Of a stretch of 64,000 nucleotides of DNA, positions 9,361 to 17,387 are shown piece after piece. Source of the DNA: Agromyces sp. Root81 (lineage in GTDB: Bacteria > Actinomycetota > Actinomycetes > Actinomycetales > Microbacteriaceae). Location of the stretch: contig NZ_LMIR01000001.1 of the NCBI RefSeq assembly GCF_001429165.1, positions 766,875 to 830,874 of the forward strand, given 5' to 3'. The translations under genes and the position numbers were made by a program. Position 1 is the first letter of the stretch. The number at the start of each line of letters is the position of its first letter. The notes under the pieces are model-generated. The model worked only from the letters and a program-made list of their open reading frames with translations, ran no database searches and was not told where the DNA came from.

Positions 9361-9526
9361 GGCTGTAGCCAGGACGATAGCCAGCCGCCCGCCGACACGC
9401 CTCGACTGCAGCATCCACCTGCGGGAACTGCTCGGGCGCGTAGACCAGTCCGCCAACGATGAAGAGATGATTCTCAACGAAGTCACGGTTCGTCTCGTCG
9501 ACCAGGAACATGTGCACGCGGTTCAT
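9361..9526 (-). pseudogene. N-terminal remnant of a DUF3800-type protein
   Basis: Starting at ATG 9526, about 55 residues read MNRVHMFLVDETNRDF followed by IVGGLVYAPEQ and GYRPG. The opening FLVDETN and the following FxVGGL strand match the start of DUF3800 proteins, which have an RNase H-like fold and often occur in mobile or defence regions. The frame then continues into unrelated sequence to 9284. Intact members have about 200-300 residues, so only the first part remains. Confidence 0.55.
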
Positions 9527-9575
9527 CGTGTCAACTCTGTGATGGAAGCACGGGCACGCAAGCCCGGAAACGACG

Positions 9576-9600
9576 AAAGCCCCGGCGATGCCGGGGCTTT
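9576..9600 (-). terminator. Terminator after the minus-strand tRNA genes
   Basis: AAAGCCCCGGC pairs perfectly with GCCGGGGCTTT around a 3-base loop. The T-rich flanks make it usable in both directions. It closes the tRNA-Gly/Cys/Val unit and separates it from the island. Confidence 0.75.
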
Positions 9601-9604
9601 CTTG

Positions 9605-9679
9605 TGGTGGGCGATACTGGGATCGAACCAGTGACCTCTTCCGTGTCAGGGAAGCGCGCTACCGCTGCGCCAATCGCCC
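9605..9679 (-). tRNA. tRNA-Val (GAC)
   Basis: Cloverleaf with acceptor GGGCGAT/ATCGCCC, D-loop GGCGCAGCGGTAGCGC, anticodon stem CTTCC/GGAAG around CTGACAC (anticodon GAC) and T-arm GGTTCGATCCC. The 3' ACCA is encoded. Confidence 0.93.
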
Positions 9680-9704
9680 AAGTCGAGAATGGAAGTTCTC
9701 AGCT

Positions 9705-9778
9705 TGGAGGTGGATACGGGATTCGAACCCGTGTATACGGCTTTGCAGGCCGCTGCCTCGCCTCTCGGCCAATCCACC
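9705..9778 (-). tRNA. tRNA-Cys (GCA)
   Basis: Acceptor GGTGGAT/ATCCACC with encoded TCCA. The anticodon loop is CTGCAAA (anticodon GCA) and the T-arm is GGGTTCGAATCCC. It lies about 25 bases from tRNA-Val. Confidence 0.93.
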
Positions 9779-9835
9779 GTGTCTGGGTTCACCACCAAAA
9801 GAACAGGAATGGGGCTTTCGCCCCATCCTGATCAG

Positions 9836-9907
9836 AGCGGATGACGAGATTCGAACTCGCGACCCTCACCTTGGCAAGGTGATGCGCTACCACTGCGCCA
9901 CATCCGC
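9836..9907 (-). tRNA. tRNA-Gly (GCC)
   Basis: Acceptor GCGGATG/CATCCGC, anticodon loop TTGCCAA (anticodon GCC), T-arm GAGTTCGAATCTC. CCA is not encoded. A small ATGGGGC/GCCCCAT hairpin (9809-9826) separates it from tRNA-Cys. It is the first gene of the minus-strand tRNA unit. Confidence 0.93.
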
Positions 9908-10158
9908 GTTGCTCCGCATTTCTGCGTGCAGGAAGACTCTAACTGATTCCCTGAACGATTCACAAACTGACGGGGTCGAGCGGCGGATTCGCGCTGATCA
10001 CGGGCGGAATCCGACCCCGCATCCCGGGCGTGTCGAGCGGGTTCGAGGCCTCCCCGAGCCTGTGCCGACGGCACACCCATCCCTCGATGTGCATTCACCC
10101 TCCTCGGTCGGCTAGTATCGAGTCCGCGGTCACCGCGTGTGACTCGCAAATCCCACAT
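9908..10158. other. Intergenic region between divergent tRNA units
   Basis: About 250 bases between tRNA-Gly (minus) and tRNA-Val(CAC) (plus). It must hold both promoters. I see no credible gene; open frames across it have no recognisable protein features. Confidence 0.5.
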
Positions 10159-10231
10159 GGGCGATTGGCGCAGCTGGTAGCGCGCTTCCTTCACACGGAA
10201 GAGGTCGTCGGTTCGAGCCCGGCATCGCCCA
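10159..10231 (+). tRNA. tRNA-Val (CAC)
   Basis: Acceptor GGGCGAT/ATCGCCC, anticodon stem CTTCC/GGAAG around TTCACAC (anticodon CAC), T-arm CGGTTCGAGCCCG. It closely resembles the minus-strand tRNA-Val(GAC) about 500 bases away, suggesting descent by duplication. Confidence 0.93.
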
Positions 10232-10232
10232 C

Positions 10233-10260
10233 GAAAGCCCCCACTCCACTGGGGGCTTTC
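10233..10260 (+). terminator. Terminator of tRNA-Val (CAC)
   Basis: GAAAGCCCCC pairs with GGGGGCTTTC around ACTCCACT and is followed by TTCATTT. This is a textbook intrinsic terminator directly after the tRNA. Confidence 0.85.
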
Positions 10261-10382
10261 TTCATTTCCGGGGTGTCTACGCTCCCGACGTCTCGGCCGC
10301 ATCCGGCCGTCCCGTTCCCGTTGTGGCCTGCTGGGCCGCCGACTACCGTGTGCCCTGAGCACGCGCGAGGCGAGGGGGAACC

Positions 10383-10742
10383 ATGTCGGGCGAGGTCTCA
10401 TTCATCGAGTTCGGGGCAGCGGATGCCACGACTGCACGCAGCTTCTACGGCAAGCTCTTCGGCTGGACGTTCGAAACGGGTCCGGGCGGCGACGGCTACG
10501 CGGTCACCGGGGCCGGCGTGCCCGCTGGCGTGCACGGCGGCGACCCGGGCGCCGCGCCCTACGTCTTCTTCAGGGTCGAGAACCTGGACGCCGCGGTCGC
10601 CGCTGTCGAGCGGCTCGGCGGCACCATCGAGTCCCTCCCAGGCGGCGAGGATGAGGCGACCGTCGCGACGTTCGGCGAGTTCCGCCTGTGCCGTGATAAT
10701 CAGGGGTCGCCGTTCGGGCTCCACAAGCCGCCACGCGCCTGA
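10383..10742 (+). CDS. VOC (glyoxalase/bleomycin-resistance fold) protein
   Basis: A 119-residue single-domain protein. It has the opening SFIEFGAADATTARSFYGKLFGW, a second beta-alpha-beta half starting at VFFRVENLDAAVAAVERLGG and the close FRLCRDNQGSPFGL. This is the vicinal-oxygen-chelate repeat. The FGAAD start and FYGKLFGW motif are typical of uncharacterised actinobacterial VOC proteins. Substrate unknown. Monocistronic, just after the tRNA-Val terminator. Confidence 0.85.
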   Translation: MSGEVSFIEFGAADATTARSFYGKLFGWTFETGPGGDGYAVTGAGVPAGVHGGDPGAAPYVFFRVENLDAAVAAVERLGGTIESLPGGEDEATVATFGEFRLCRDNQGSPFGLHKPPRA

Positions 10743-10797
10743 ACTCGCCCGATCCTGACCGAGTGCACACGATCGCGCACCGGCCCGGACGACGACC

Positions 10798-11385
10798 TCA
10801 GCGCCAGCCGTAGCGCGCGTCGAGCGCCGCGGCCACGCGGCCGTAGCGCTCGGCGTCGAGGGAGGCCGCCTCACGGCGCATTCCTCCGGCACGCACGCGG
10901 AACACCCGGTCGATGCGCGCCCAGCTCGGCCGCCCCTCACCGTCCCAGGCGCCGGTGCCGAGCGAAACGAAGTCGCGGTCGCCGTCGTGGGCCTTGCTGG
11001 TCAGCTGCACGGCCAGGTAGTCGCCCGCTCCGGATGCCGCGACCACGACCACGGGGCGATCCTTGCCGCGCCCGTCGTTCTCCTCATAGGGCACCCAGGT
11101 CCATACGACCTCGCCGGGGTCGGGCTCGCCGTCACGGGACGGCGAGTAGCCCAGCTCGACGCCGCGGAGGCGGCCCGGATCCACCTCGATGGTGGCGGAC
11201 TCCCCCGCCTGCCCCGGCGACAGCGTGTCGGTCGAGGTCGACGCCGGCTCAGGGGCATCCGCTGTTCGCGTCGTGCCGCCCTGCTGCGGCCGCGACTGGC
11301 CGACTGAGGAACGTGACGCCCCGGACCCGAGCAGCGCCCCGACGACACGGACGAGGGCGGTGAGGAAGCGATTGGTGTCTGACAC
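10798..11385 (-). CDS. PemK/MazF-like domain protein without an adjacent antitoxin
   Basis: A 195-residue protein. Residues ~75-195 form a PemK/MazF-like barrel: GEVVWTWVPYEE, then RPVVVVAAS and LAVQLTSK, and a C-terminal helix ending ALDARYGW. Residues 1-25 could be an amphipathic or membrane-associated helix; residues 25-70 are a low-complexity Ser/Thr/Gly linker. MazF toxins are endoribonucleases, but this one lacks a neighbouring antitoxin gene and has the extra N-terminal segment, so a domesticated or regulatory role is as likely as toxicity. It lies downstream of amtB on the same strand. Confidence 0.65.
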   Translation of the reverse strand: MSDTNRFLTALVRVVGALLGSGASRSSVGQSRPQQGGTTRTADAPEPASTSTDTLSPGQAGESATIEVDPGRLRGVELGYSPSRDGEPDPGEVVWTWVPYEENDGRGKDRPVVVVAASGAGDYLAVQLTSKAHDGDRDFVSLGTGAWDGEGRPSWARIDRVFRVRAGGMRREAASLDAERYGRVAAALDARYGWR

Positions 11386-11400
11386 ACCGGCACACTACCC

Positions 11401-11416
11401 CACCGCCGTCGCGGTG
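11401..11416 (-). terminator. Short hairpin after amtB
   Basis: CACCGC pairs with GCGGTG across CGTC, between the amtB stop and the PemK-like gene. The stem is short and lacks a T tract. Confidence 0.3.
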
Positions 11417-11428
11417 ATTCCGTCAGGT

Positions 11429-12691
11429 TCAGACGGTCTCGAGCTTGTACGCGTCCTCGCCGTGGAGCACGGTGTCGACGCCCGCGATCTCGTCTTCGTT
11501 GGTCACCCGGAAGCCCATCGTCTTCTGGATGACGGTGCCGATGATGAAGGCGAGCACGAACGAGTAGGCCAGCACCGAGAAGGCCGCGATCGCCTGCACG
11601 AGCAGCTGCGTCGGGTCACCGCTGTAGATGAGGCCCGTGTTGTTCGCGAAGAAGCCGAGGTACAGCGTTCCGATGAGACCGCCGACGAGGTGGATGCCCA
11701 CCACGTCGAGCGAGTCGTCGAAGCCGAACTTGAACTTCAGGTCGATCGCGAGGGCGCAGACCGCGCCGGCGATGAGGCCGAGCACGATCGCCCAGCCGGG
11801 CGTGAGGGAGGCGCACGCGGGGGTGATGGCCACGAGACCGGCCACCGCACCGGATGCCGCGCCCACCGACGTGGGCTTGCCGTCCTTGATCTTCTCGACG
11901 AGGAGCCAGGCCAGCAGTGCCGCTGCCGGGGCGGCGAGCGTGTTGACCCAGGCGAGGGCCGCGGTGCCGTCTGCCGCGAGCTCGGAGCCCGCGTTGAAGC
12001 CGAACCAGCCGAACCAGAGGAGGCCGGCGCCGAGGAGCACGAACGGCGGGTTGTGAGGCACGTGGGCGCCCTTCGAGAAACCGACCCGCTTGCCGAGCAC
12101 GAGCGCCAGGGCGAGGGCCGCGGCACCCGCGTTGATGTGCACGGCGGTGCCGCCGGCGAAGTCGATGACGCCGACACCGAAGGCCTCCTGCATGCCGAAC
12201 GTGGTCCAGCCGCCGTAGGCGAACGAGCCGTCGTCGGCGAGGCCGAAGTTGAACACCCAGCTCGCGACCGGGAAGTAGACGATGGTCGCCCAGATCGCGG
12301 CGAAGATCATCCACGCGCCGAACTTCGCGCGGTCGGCGATGGCACCCGAGATGAGCGCGACCGTGATGATCGCGAACGTCGCCTGGAAGGCCACGAAGGC
12401 GAGCGGCGGGTACGCGGCATCCTCGGGCGTCTCGAGCAGGCTCGTCAGGCCGATGGCCGACCAGTCGATGGACCAGGGGGCGACGAGGCCCTCGGCACCC
12501 GGGAAGGCGATCGCGTAGCCGTACAGCACCCAGAGGACGCCGATGAGGCCGATCGCACCGAAACTCATCATCATCATGCTGATGACGCTCTTCGCCTTGA
12601 CGAGGCCGCCGTAGAAGAACGCGAGTCCGGGGGTCATGAGCAGCACCAGGGCCGCCATGATCAACAGGAACGCGGTGTTGCCTTGATCCAT
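11429..12691 (-). CDS. amtB: Ammonium transporter
   Basis: A 420-residue integral membrane protein of the Amt/MEP/Rh family that moves ammonium across the cytoplasmic membrane. It has about 11 hydrophobic segments and family motifs FYGGLVKAKS, IDFAGGTAVHINAG (with the pore-lining His) and VVGIHLVGGLIGTLYLG (with the second pore His). The C-terminus GEDAYKLETV resembles the cytoplasmic tail that contacts PII. No glnB or glnD follows, unlike in many genomes. A GlnR-type box lies about 90 bases upstream, consistent with nitrogen control. Confidence 0.96.
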   Translation of the reverse strand: MDQGNTAFLLIMAALVLLMTPGLAFFYGGLVKAKSVISMMMMSFGAIGLIGVLWVLYGYAIAFPGAEGLVAPWSIDWSAIGLTSLLETPEDAAYPPLAFVAFQATFAIITVALISGAIADRAKFGAWMIFAAIWATIVYFPVASWVFNFGLADDGSFAYGGWTTFGMQEAFGVGVIDFAGGTAVHINAGAAALALALVLGKRVGFSKGAHVPHNPPFVLLGAGLLWFGWFGFNAGSELAADGTAALAWVNTLAAPAAALLAWLLVEKIKDGKPTSVGAASGAVAGLVAITPACASLTPGWAIVLGLIAGAVCALAIDLKFKFGFDDSLDVVGIHLVGGLIGTLYLGFFANNTGLIYSGDPTQLLVQAIAAFSVLAYSFVLAFIIGTVIQKTMGFRVTNEDEIAGVDTVLHGEDAYKLETV

Positions 12692-12774
12692 CTCGAACCT
12701 CTCTCAGGAATACAGGTGGGGGAACCTGTGTCGCCAAGTTTCACGAGAGGACGTTTCGATCGGGACCATCTACT

Positions 12775-12790
12775 GTTTCGCGTCTGTTAC
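12775..12790 (-). promoter_or_regulatory. Putative GlnR box upstream of amtB
   Basis: On the minus strand the sequence GTAAC-AGACGC-GAAAC matches the actinobacterial GlnR half-site pattern GTNAC-n6-GAAAC with the exact 6-base spacer. Further GAAAC-like blocks lie on both sides. Its position 84-99 bases before the amtB start fits a nitrogen-responsive operator. Binding by GlnR is inferred. Confidence 0.5.
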
Positions 12791-12864
12791 GTACGGAGCC
12801 CGCAGGTAAACAGCACGTTTCCGAGCGCCGCTCAAGCGATGTGAATCGCCGGGGCGAACTGGAT

Positions 12865-13944
12865 TCAGTCGTGCGGGGGCAGCTCGCCCGTGGTGAGCGC
12901 GATCATGCGCGACATCGCTCGGAGGTACTTCTTGCGGTAGCCGCCCGACATCATGTCGCCGCCGAAGACCTCGTCGAGCGGCAGGCCGCTCGCGATGATC
13001 GGCACCTCGGCGTCGTAGACGCGGTCGATGAAGGCGACGAGGCGCAGCGCCGCGTTCTGGTCGGTGAGCTCATGCACGCCCTCGAGGGCGATGAACTCGA
13101 GGCCGGCGACGAGCTTCACGTACTTCGAAGGGTGCACGGTCGCGAGGTGCGCGACGAGGTCGTCGAAGCCGTCGAGCGAGATCCGGTGGCCGCGCGCGGC
13201 GAGTGCCGCGGCCGTGCGCGAGACATCGGCGTCGCCCGCGAGCGATTCGGCGTGGCCCTCGGTGTCACGGCGGCGGTAGTCGAGCCCGTCGATGCGCAGC
13301 GTCTCGAAGTTCGACGACAGGGCGTGGATCTCGCGGAGGAAGTCCGAGGCGGCGAACCGGCCCTCGCCGAGCGCGTTCGGCGGCGTGTTCGACGTCGCGG
13401 CGACGCGCGTGCCGCCGGCCATGAGCTCGCCGAGGAACCGCGTCATGAGCATCGTGTCGCCCGGGTCGTCGAGCTCGAACTCGTCGATGCAGACGAGCTT
13501 CGCACCGCGCAGCAGTTCGACCGCCGGCTGGTAGCCGAGCGCGCCGACCAGGGCCGTGTACTCGATGAACGTTCCGAAGTACTTCGGTCCGTGCGCCACG
13601 TGCCAGAGCGCGGCGAGCAGGTGGGTCTTGCCGACGCCGAACCCGCCGTCGAGGTAGACGCCCGGCAGCTCGATGCGGGCAGGACGCTTACGGGAGAAGA
13701 ACCCGCCCGGACGCTGCGCCGCGCGCCAGGCGCCGGCGAACTCGTTCAAGCGGTCGAGTGCGGCCTGCTGCGACGGGAAGTCGGGGTCGGGGCGGTACGA
13801 CTCGAACGACGCGTGCTCGAACTGCGGCGGCGGCGAGAGCTCTGCAGCGATCTCGGCCCCCGAGATCGACGGGTTCCTCTCGACGAGACGGATGAGTGAC
13901 TGGCTCGATGCCGTGGTCATGCTGGAGGAGCTCCCGGTGTGCAT
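12865..13944 (-). CDS. zapE: Cell division protein ZapE (AFG1-like ATPase)
   Basis: A 359-residue AAA-type ATPase. Walker A is in GVYLDGGFGVGKTHLL and Walker B in LVCIDEFELDDPGDTML, with the sensor region TRVAATSNTPPNALGEGRF. These are the hallmark motifs of AFG1/ZapE proteins, which in E. coli act at the division ring; the actinobacterial role is inferred. It is divergent from sseA and lies upstream of amtB, with about 170 bases between. Confidence 0.93.
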   Translation of the reverse strand: MHTGSSSSMTTASSQSLIRLVERNPSISGAEIAAELSPPPQFEHASFESYRPDPDFPSQQAALDRLNEFAGAWRAAQRPGGFFSRKRPARIELPGVYLDGGFGVGKTHLLAALWHVAHGPKYFGTFIEYTALVGALGYQPAVELLRGAKLVCIDEFELDDPGDTMLMTRFLGELMAGGTRVAATSNTPPNALGEGRFAASDFLREIHALSSNFETLRIDGLDYRRRDTEGHAESLAGDADVSRTAAALAARGHRISLDGFDDLVAHLATVHPSKYVKLVAGLEFIALEGVHELTDQNAALRLVAFIDRVYDAEVPIIASGLPLDEVFGGDMMSGGYRKKYLRAMSRMIALTTGELPPHD

Positions 13945-14072
13945 CTATTGCATCGGATGACAGGGCTGCTGACTTCGCCCCCTGCGCCGCGTAGATTCGT
14001 GGTGGACAGGTGATCAGCCTAGTCCGCTCCCCCGAACACCCCGCCCGACCAGGCGATCCCAGGAGGTACCCC

Positions 14073-14972
14073 ATGTCCGCCGAATTCGACGCCGCTGCGA
14101 AGCTCGCCGAGTACGCACACCCCGAGCGTCTCGTCACCACCGACTGGCTCGCCGAGCACCTCGGTCAGCCCGGGTTGGTCGTCGTCGAATCCGATGAGGA
14201 CGTGCTGCTCTACGAGACCGGGCACATCCCCGGTGCCGTGAAGATCGACTGGCACCTCGACCTCAACGACCCCGTCGTGCGCGACTACGTCGGCGGCGAG
14301 CAGTTCGCCGCCCTCCTCGGCTCGAAGGGCATCGCCCGCGACACCACCGTCGTCATCTACGGCGACAAGAACAACTGGTGGGCCGCCTACGCGCTCTGGG
14401 TCTTCACCCTCTTCGGCCACGAAGACGTGCGCCTGCTCGACGGCGGCCGCGACCTCTGGATCGCCGAGGGCCGCGAGCTCACGACCGCGGCACCCGAGGT
14501 GACGCTCGTCGAGTACCCGGTCGTCGAGCGCGACGACCGTGCGGTGCGCGCATATAAAGACGACGTGCTGGCCCACTTCGGCAACCCGCTCGTCGACGTG
14601 CGCTCCCCCGAGGAGTACAGCGGCGAACGCACGACCGCGCCCGCCTACCCCGAAGAGGGCGCCCTGCGCGCGGGTCACATCCCGACCGCGGCATCCGTGC
14701 CCTGGGCCCGTGCCGCGGCCGCCGACGGCACGTTCAAGTCCCGCGCCGAACTCGACGCGATCTACCGCGACGAGGTCGGTCTCGCCGACGGCGACGACAT
14801 CATCGCCTACTGCCGCATCGGCGAGCGTTCGAGCCACACCTGGTTCGTGCTGAACCACCTCCTCGGCTTCGAGAAGGTGCGCAACTACGACGGCTCGTGG
14901 ACCGAGTGGGGCAGCGCCGTCCGCGTGCCCATCGTGACCGGCGAGGCGCGCGGCGAGGCGCCCGCCCGCTGA
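14073..14972 (+). CDS. sseA: Thiosulfate/3-mercaptopyruvate sulfurtransferase
   Basis: A 299-residue tandem rhodanese. The N-terminal domain lacks the catalytic Cys ([12 protein letters not shown] replaces the loop). The C-terminal domain carries the active Cys in [18 protein letters not shown] 14073 is chosen for the perfect AGGAGG 6 bases upstream. It is followed by sufE, and such pairs are common in actinobacteria, suggesting a shared sulfur-transfer role. Confidence 0.93.
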   Translation: MSAEFDAAAKLAEYAHPERLVTTDWLAEHLGQPGLVVVESDEDVLLYETGHIPGAVKIDWHLDLNDPVVRDYVGGEQFAALLGSKGIARDTTVVIYGDKNNWWAAYALWVFTLFGHEDVRLLDGGRDLWIAEGRELTTAAPEVTLVEYPVVERDDRAVRAYKDDVLAHFGNPLVDVRSPEEYSGERTTAPAYPEEGALRAGHIPTAASVPWARAAAADGTFKSRAELDAIYRDEVGLADGDDIIAYCRIGERSSHTWFVLNHLLGFEKVRNYDGSWTEWGSAVRVPIVTGEARGEAPAR

Positions 14973-15019
14973 CGCCGCGCCGGGCGGGGGCGTCGCACGA
15001 CATGGGAGAATGGATTCCG

Positions 15020-15457
15020 ATGAACGCGACGACCCTGCCCGCACGACTCGCCGAGACCCGCGAGGACTTCCTCGCACTCGGCGTGCGCGATCGCCTGCAA
15101 CTGCTGCTCGAGTTCTCGAACGAGCTGCCCGAGCTGCCCGAGCGCTACGCCGACCACCCCGACCTGTTCGAACGGGTCGAGGAGTGCCAGTCGCCGGTGT
15201 TCATCTTCGTCGAGGTCGCAGACGGGCGGGTGCACCTGTACGCCACGGCGCCGGCCGAGTCGCCGACGACGCGCGGCTTCGCCTCGATCCTCGTGCAGGG
15301 TCTCGACGGACTGACCGCCGACGAGGTGCTCGACGTGCCCGCCGACTACCCGCAGTCGCTCGGCCTCGGCGCGGCGGTCTCCCCGCTTCGCGTACGCGGC
15401 ATGACCGGCATGCTCGGCCGCATCAAGCGACAGGTGCGCGAGCGCATCGCCGTCTGA
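15020..15457 (+). CDS. sufE: SufE-family cysteine desulfuration protein
   Basis: A 145-residue protein with the SufE motif region RVEECQSPVFIFVEV, whose Cys accepts persulfide sulfur from a cysteine desulfurase, and the tail PLRVRGMTGMLGRIKRQVRE. ATG 15020 follows GGGAGA; an in-frame ATG at 15002 is possible. It lies 47 bases after sseA in the same direction and is probably co-transcribed. No sufS is in the window. Confidence 0.9.
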   Translation: MNATTLPARLAETREDFLALGVRDRLQLLLEFSNELPELPERYADHPDLFERVEECQSPVFIFVEVADGRVHLYATAPAESPTTRGFASILVQGLDGLTADEVLDVPADYPQSLGLGAAVSPLRVRGMTGMLGRIKRQVRERIAV

Positions 15458-15499
15458 GCTCGACGCACTTCGCGGACTCGCGAACTCGCGAACTCGTCG

Positions 15500-16714
15500 T
15501 CAGCCGACGATCTGCGCCTCGTCACCGAGCCGTTCCGGGCTCTCGCTGTGGCGTGCGAGCCAGTCGTGCACGAGACCTGTCCACCGATCGGGCTCGGCGT
15601 TCCAGAGCTTCGTGTGACGTGCGCCCTCGAACTCCTCGAAGTCGATGAGGTCGGGCCGAGCAGCGGCGAAGCGGCGCGAGCCGTCGATCGGCACGAACCC
15701 GTCGTCGACGCTGTGCATGAGCAGCATCGGCACGTCGAACTCGTCGGCACGGGCGATCGGGTCGAGGTCTTCGACGGCGATCGGCGCGCCGATGCCGGTG
15801 AGGCCGCTGCCGAGCGGTCCGCCGAGCAGCCGCACCACGAGGTCTCCGAACTCGGGCGGCAGGTTGTTCAACTGCCCTTGGAAGCGGAGGATGTCGGCCC
15901 AGTCGATGGCCGGCGAATCGAGCATCACCCCGACGAGCCGCTCGCGCACCTCCGCAGATCGCAGCACCGCCTGGAGTGAGATGGCGCCGCCCATCGACCA
16001 GCCCATGAGCACGATCTCCTCGGCGCCGTGCTCGACCGCGAACCGGGTCGCGGCGACCACATCGGCCCACTCGGTGCCGCCGAGACCGTACTTGCGGTCC
16101 TCGCTCTCAGGCGCCTCGCCGTCGTTGCGATAGGAGATGAGGAGGGTGTTCCAGCCCACGGCGTGCGCCGGCGGCACCGCGCGCAGCCCTTCGGGTCGTT
16201 TCACGCCACGGCCGTGCACCTGGATGACCCAGCGGGTCGAGTCATCCGTCGCCCTGATGAGCCAGGCCGGCGCAGCGCCGAGCTCCGTCTCGACGACGAC
16301 GTTCTCGTACGGCAGCCCGAGCTCCCAGGGGCCGAGGTGGTACCAGCCGTTGATGCGGCCGCGAGTCGCCCGGTCGAGGCGACCGAAGTCGATGGATTCG
16401 ATGCTGCGCCGCACCTCGCGCGCTCCGTCCTCGATGACGTCGCCCAGACGGGCATGACCGGCGTCGCGGTCGAACCAGAGGCCGTAGCGGCCGGGCATGC
16501 GCGTCTCCTCCGAGCCGACCAGCGTGATCTCGCCCGCGGCGAGGTCGACCCTGGTGATCCGCACGTCCTCTTCGCGTCGCTCGGGCGGCGTGACGACCTT
16601 CCGCGCGAAGAACACCGCAGTGGCGGCGGTCGCGGCCCCGATCGTCACGGCGATGAGCCCGACGGCGCCAAAGGCGATCCCGATCGCGGAACGTGCACCG
16701 CGCTTTCGACGCAT
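15500..16714 (-). CDS. Membrane-anchored alpha/beta hydrolase
   Basis: A 404-residue protein. Residues ~10-35 form a hydrophobic anchor (IGIAFGAVGLIAVTIGAATA) after a basic start, so the catalytic domain is probably outside the membrane. The hydrolase core has the nucleophile elbow GWSMGG, an acid in HSVDDGFVPI and a His in FEGARHTKLWN. A WVIQVHGRG strand precedes the oxyanion region. Substrate unknown. It is convergent with sufE and divergent from the DUF3000 gene. Confidence 0.85.
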   Translation of the reverse strand: MRRKRGARSAIGIAFGAVGLIAVTIGAATAATAVFFARKVVTPPERREEDVRITRVDLAAGEITLVGSEETRMPGRYGLWFDRDAGHARLGDVIEDGAREVRRSIESIDFGRLDRATRGRINGWYHLGPWELGLPYENVVVETELGAAPAWLIRATDDSTRWVIQVHGRGVKRPEGLRAVPPAHAVGWNTLLISYRNDGEAPESEDRKYGLGGTEWADVVAATRFAVEHGAEEIVLMGWSMGGAISLQAVLRSAEVRERLVGVMLDSPAIDWADILRFQGQLNNLPPEFGDLVVRLLGGPLGSGLTGIGAPIAVEDLDPIARADEFDVPMLLMHSVDDGFVPIDGSRRFAAARPDLIDFEEFEGARHTKLWNAEPDRWTGLVHDWLARHSESPERLGDEAQIVG

Positions 16715-16799
16715 CCGTTTCCTCCCGAAGCAGTCATCGTGTGCCGGTGGCGCGGCGTGCCGCCGACGTCCCCAGTATCCGAGACTCTAGTCTGCACTC

Positions 16800-17387
16800 G
16801 TGCCCGACTCAGCGCCTCCGCTTCCCTCCGAGTTCGAGGCCGCCCTCGAGTCATTGCGGGCGGCCACCCCCAGGGCGGAACTGCGCATCTCGGAGATCCC
16901 CGCTCCCGGCTCGCTCGCCCCGAACGCCGTCGCGCTCTCGGCCGACGTCATGCCGAGCCGACATGACGACTCGGAGCTCGGCACCGGCCGGTTCGTGCTG
17001 TTGTACGACCAGAGCGAACCAGAGGCCTGGGGCGGCCGCTTCCGCATCGTCTGCTTCGCGCAGGCGCCGCTCGAGACCGACATCGGCCTCGACCCGTTCC
17101 TCGCCGACGTCGCCTGGTCGTGGCTCGTCGACGCGCTCGACGCGCGGGGTGCGCGCTACATCGCCGCATCCGGCACGGCGACGAAGATCCTCTCGACCGG
17201 CTTCGGCGAGCTCGCCCGCCAGGGCGACGGCGCGCAGATCGAACTGCGCGCGTCGTGGACGCCCCTCGACTCGGCCATCGGCCCGCATGTGGAAGGCTGG
17301 GCGGAGTTGTTGTGCATGCTCGCAGGACTGCCGCCCCGATCAGAAGGGGTGACGCCCCTGCCCCGTCGGAGGACGAACCGTGGATGA
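16800..17387 (+). CDS. DUF3000 family protein
   Basis: A 195-residue actinobacterial protein of unknown function starting at GTG 16800. The stretch DDSELGTGRFVLLYDQSEPEAWGG and a central LDARGARYIAASGTATKI segment fit DUF3000 members, which conventionally sit directly upstream of the RNase D-like HRDC gene. Its stop overlaps the next start by 8 bases, implying coupled translation and perhaps a shared role in RNA metabolism (inference). Confidence 0.85.
   Translation: MPDSAPPLPSEFEAALESLRAATPRAELRISEIPAPGSLAPNAVALSADVMPSRHDDSELGTGRFVLLYDQSEPEAWGGRFRIVCFAQAPLETDIGLDPFLADVAWSWLVDALDARGARYIAASGTATKILSTGFGELARQGDGAQIELRASWTPLDSAIGPHVEGWAELLCMLAGLPPRSEGVTPLPRRRTNRG

Noticed and set aside
9541..9570. 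CGGGCACGCAAGCCCGG, a short inverted repeat
   Set aside because: The stem is short and lies just before the stronger 9576-9600 terminator; I cannot separate it from chance.
9605..9910. Search for an attachment-site repeat of the tRNA 3' ends at the other side of the island
   Set aside because: No copy of the tRNA-Val, Cys or Gly 3' ends was found near 4.0-4.3 kb.
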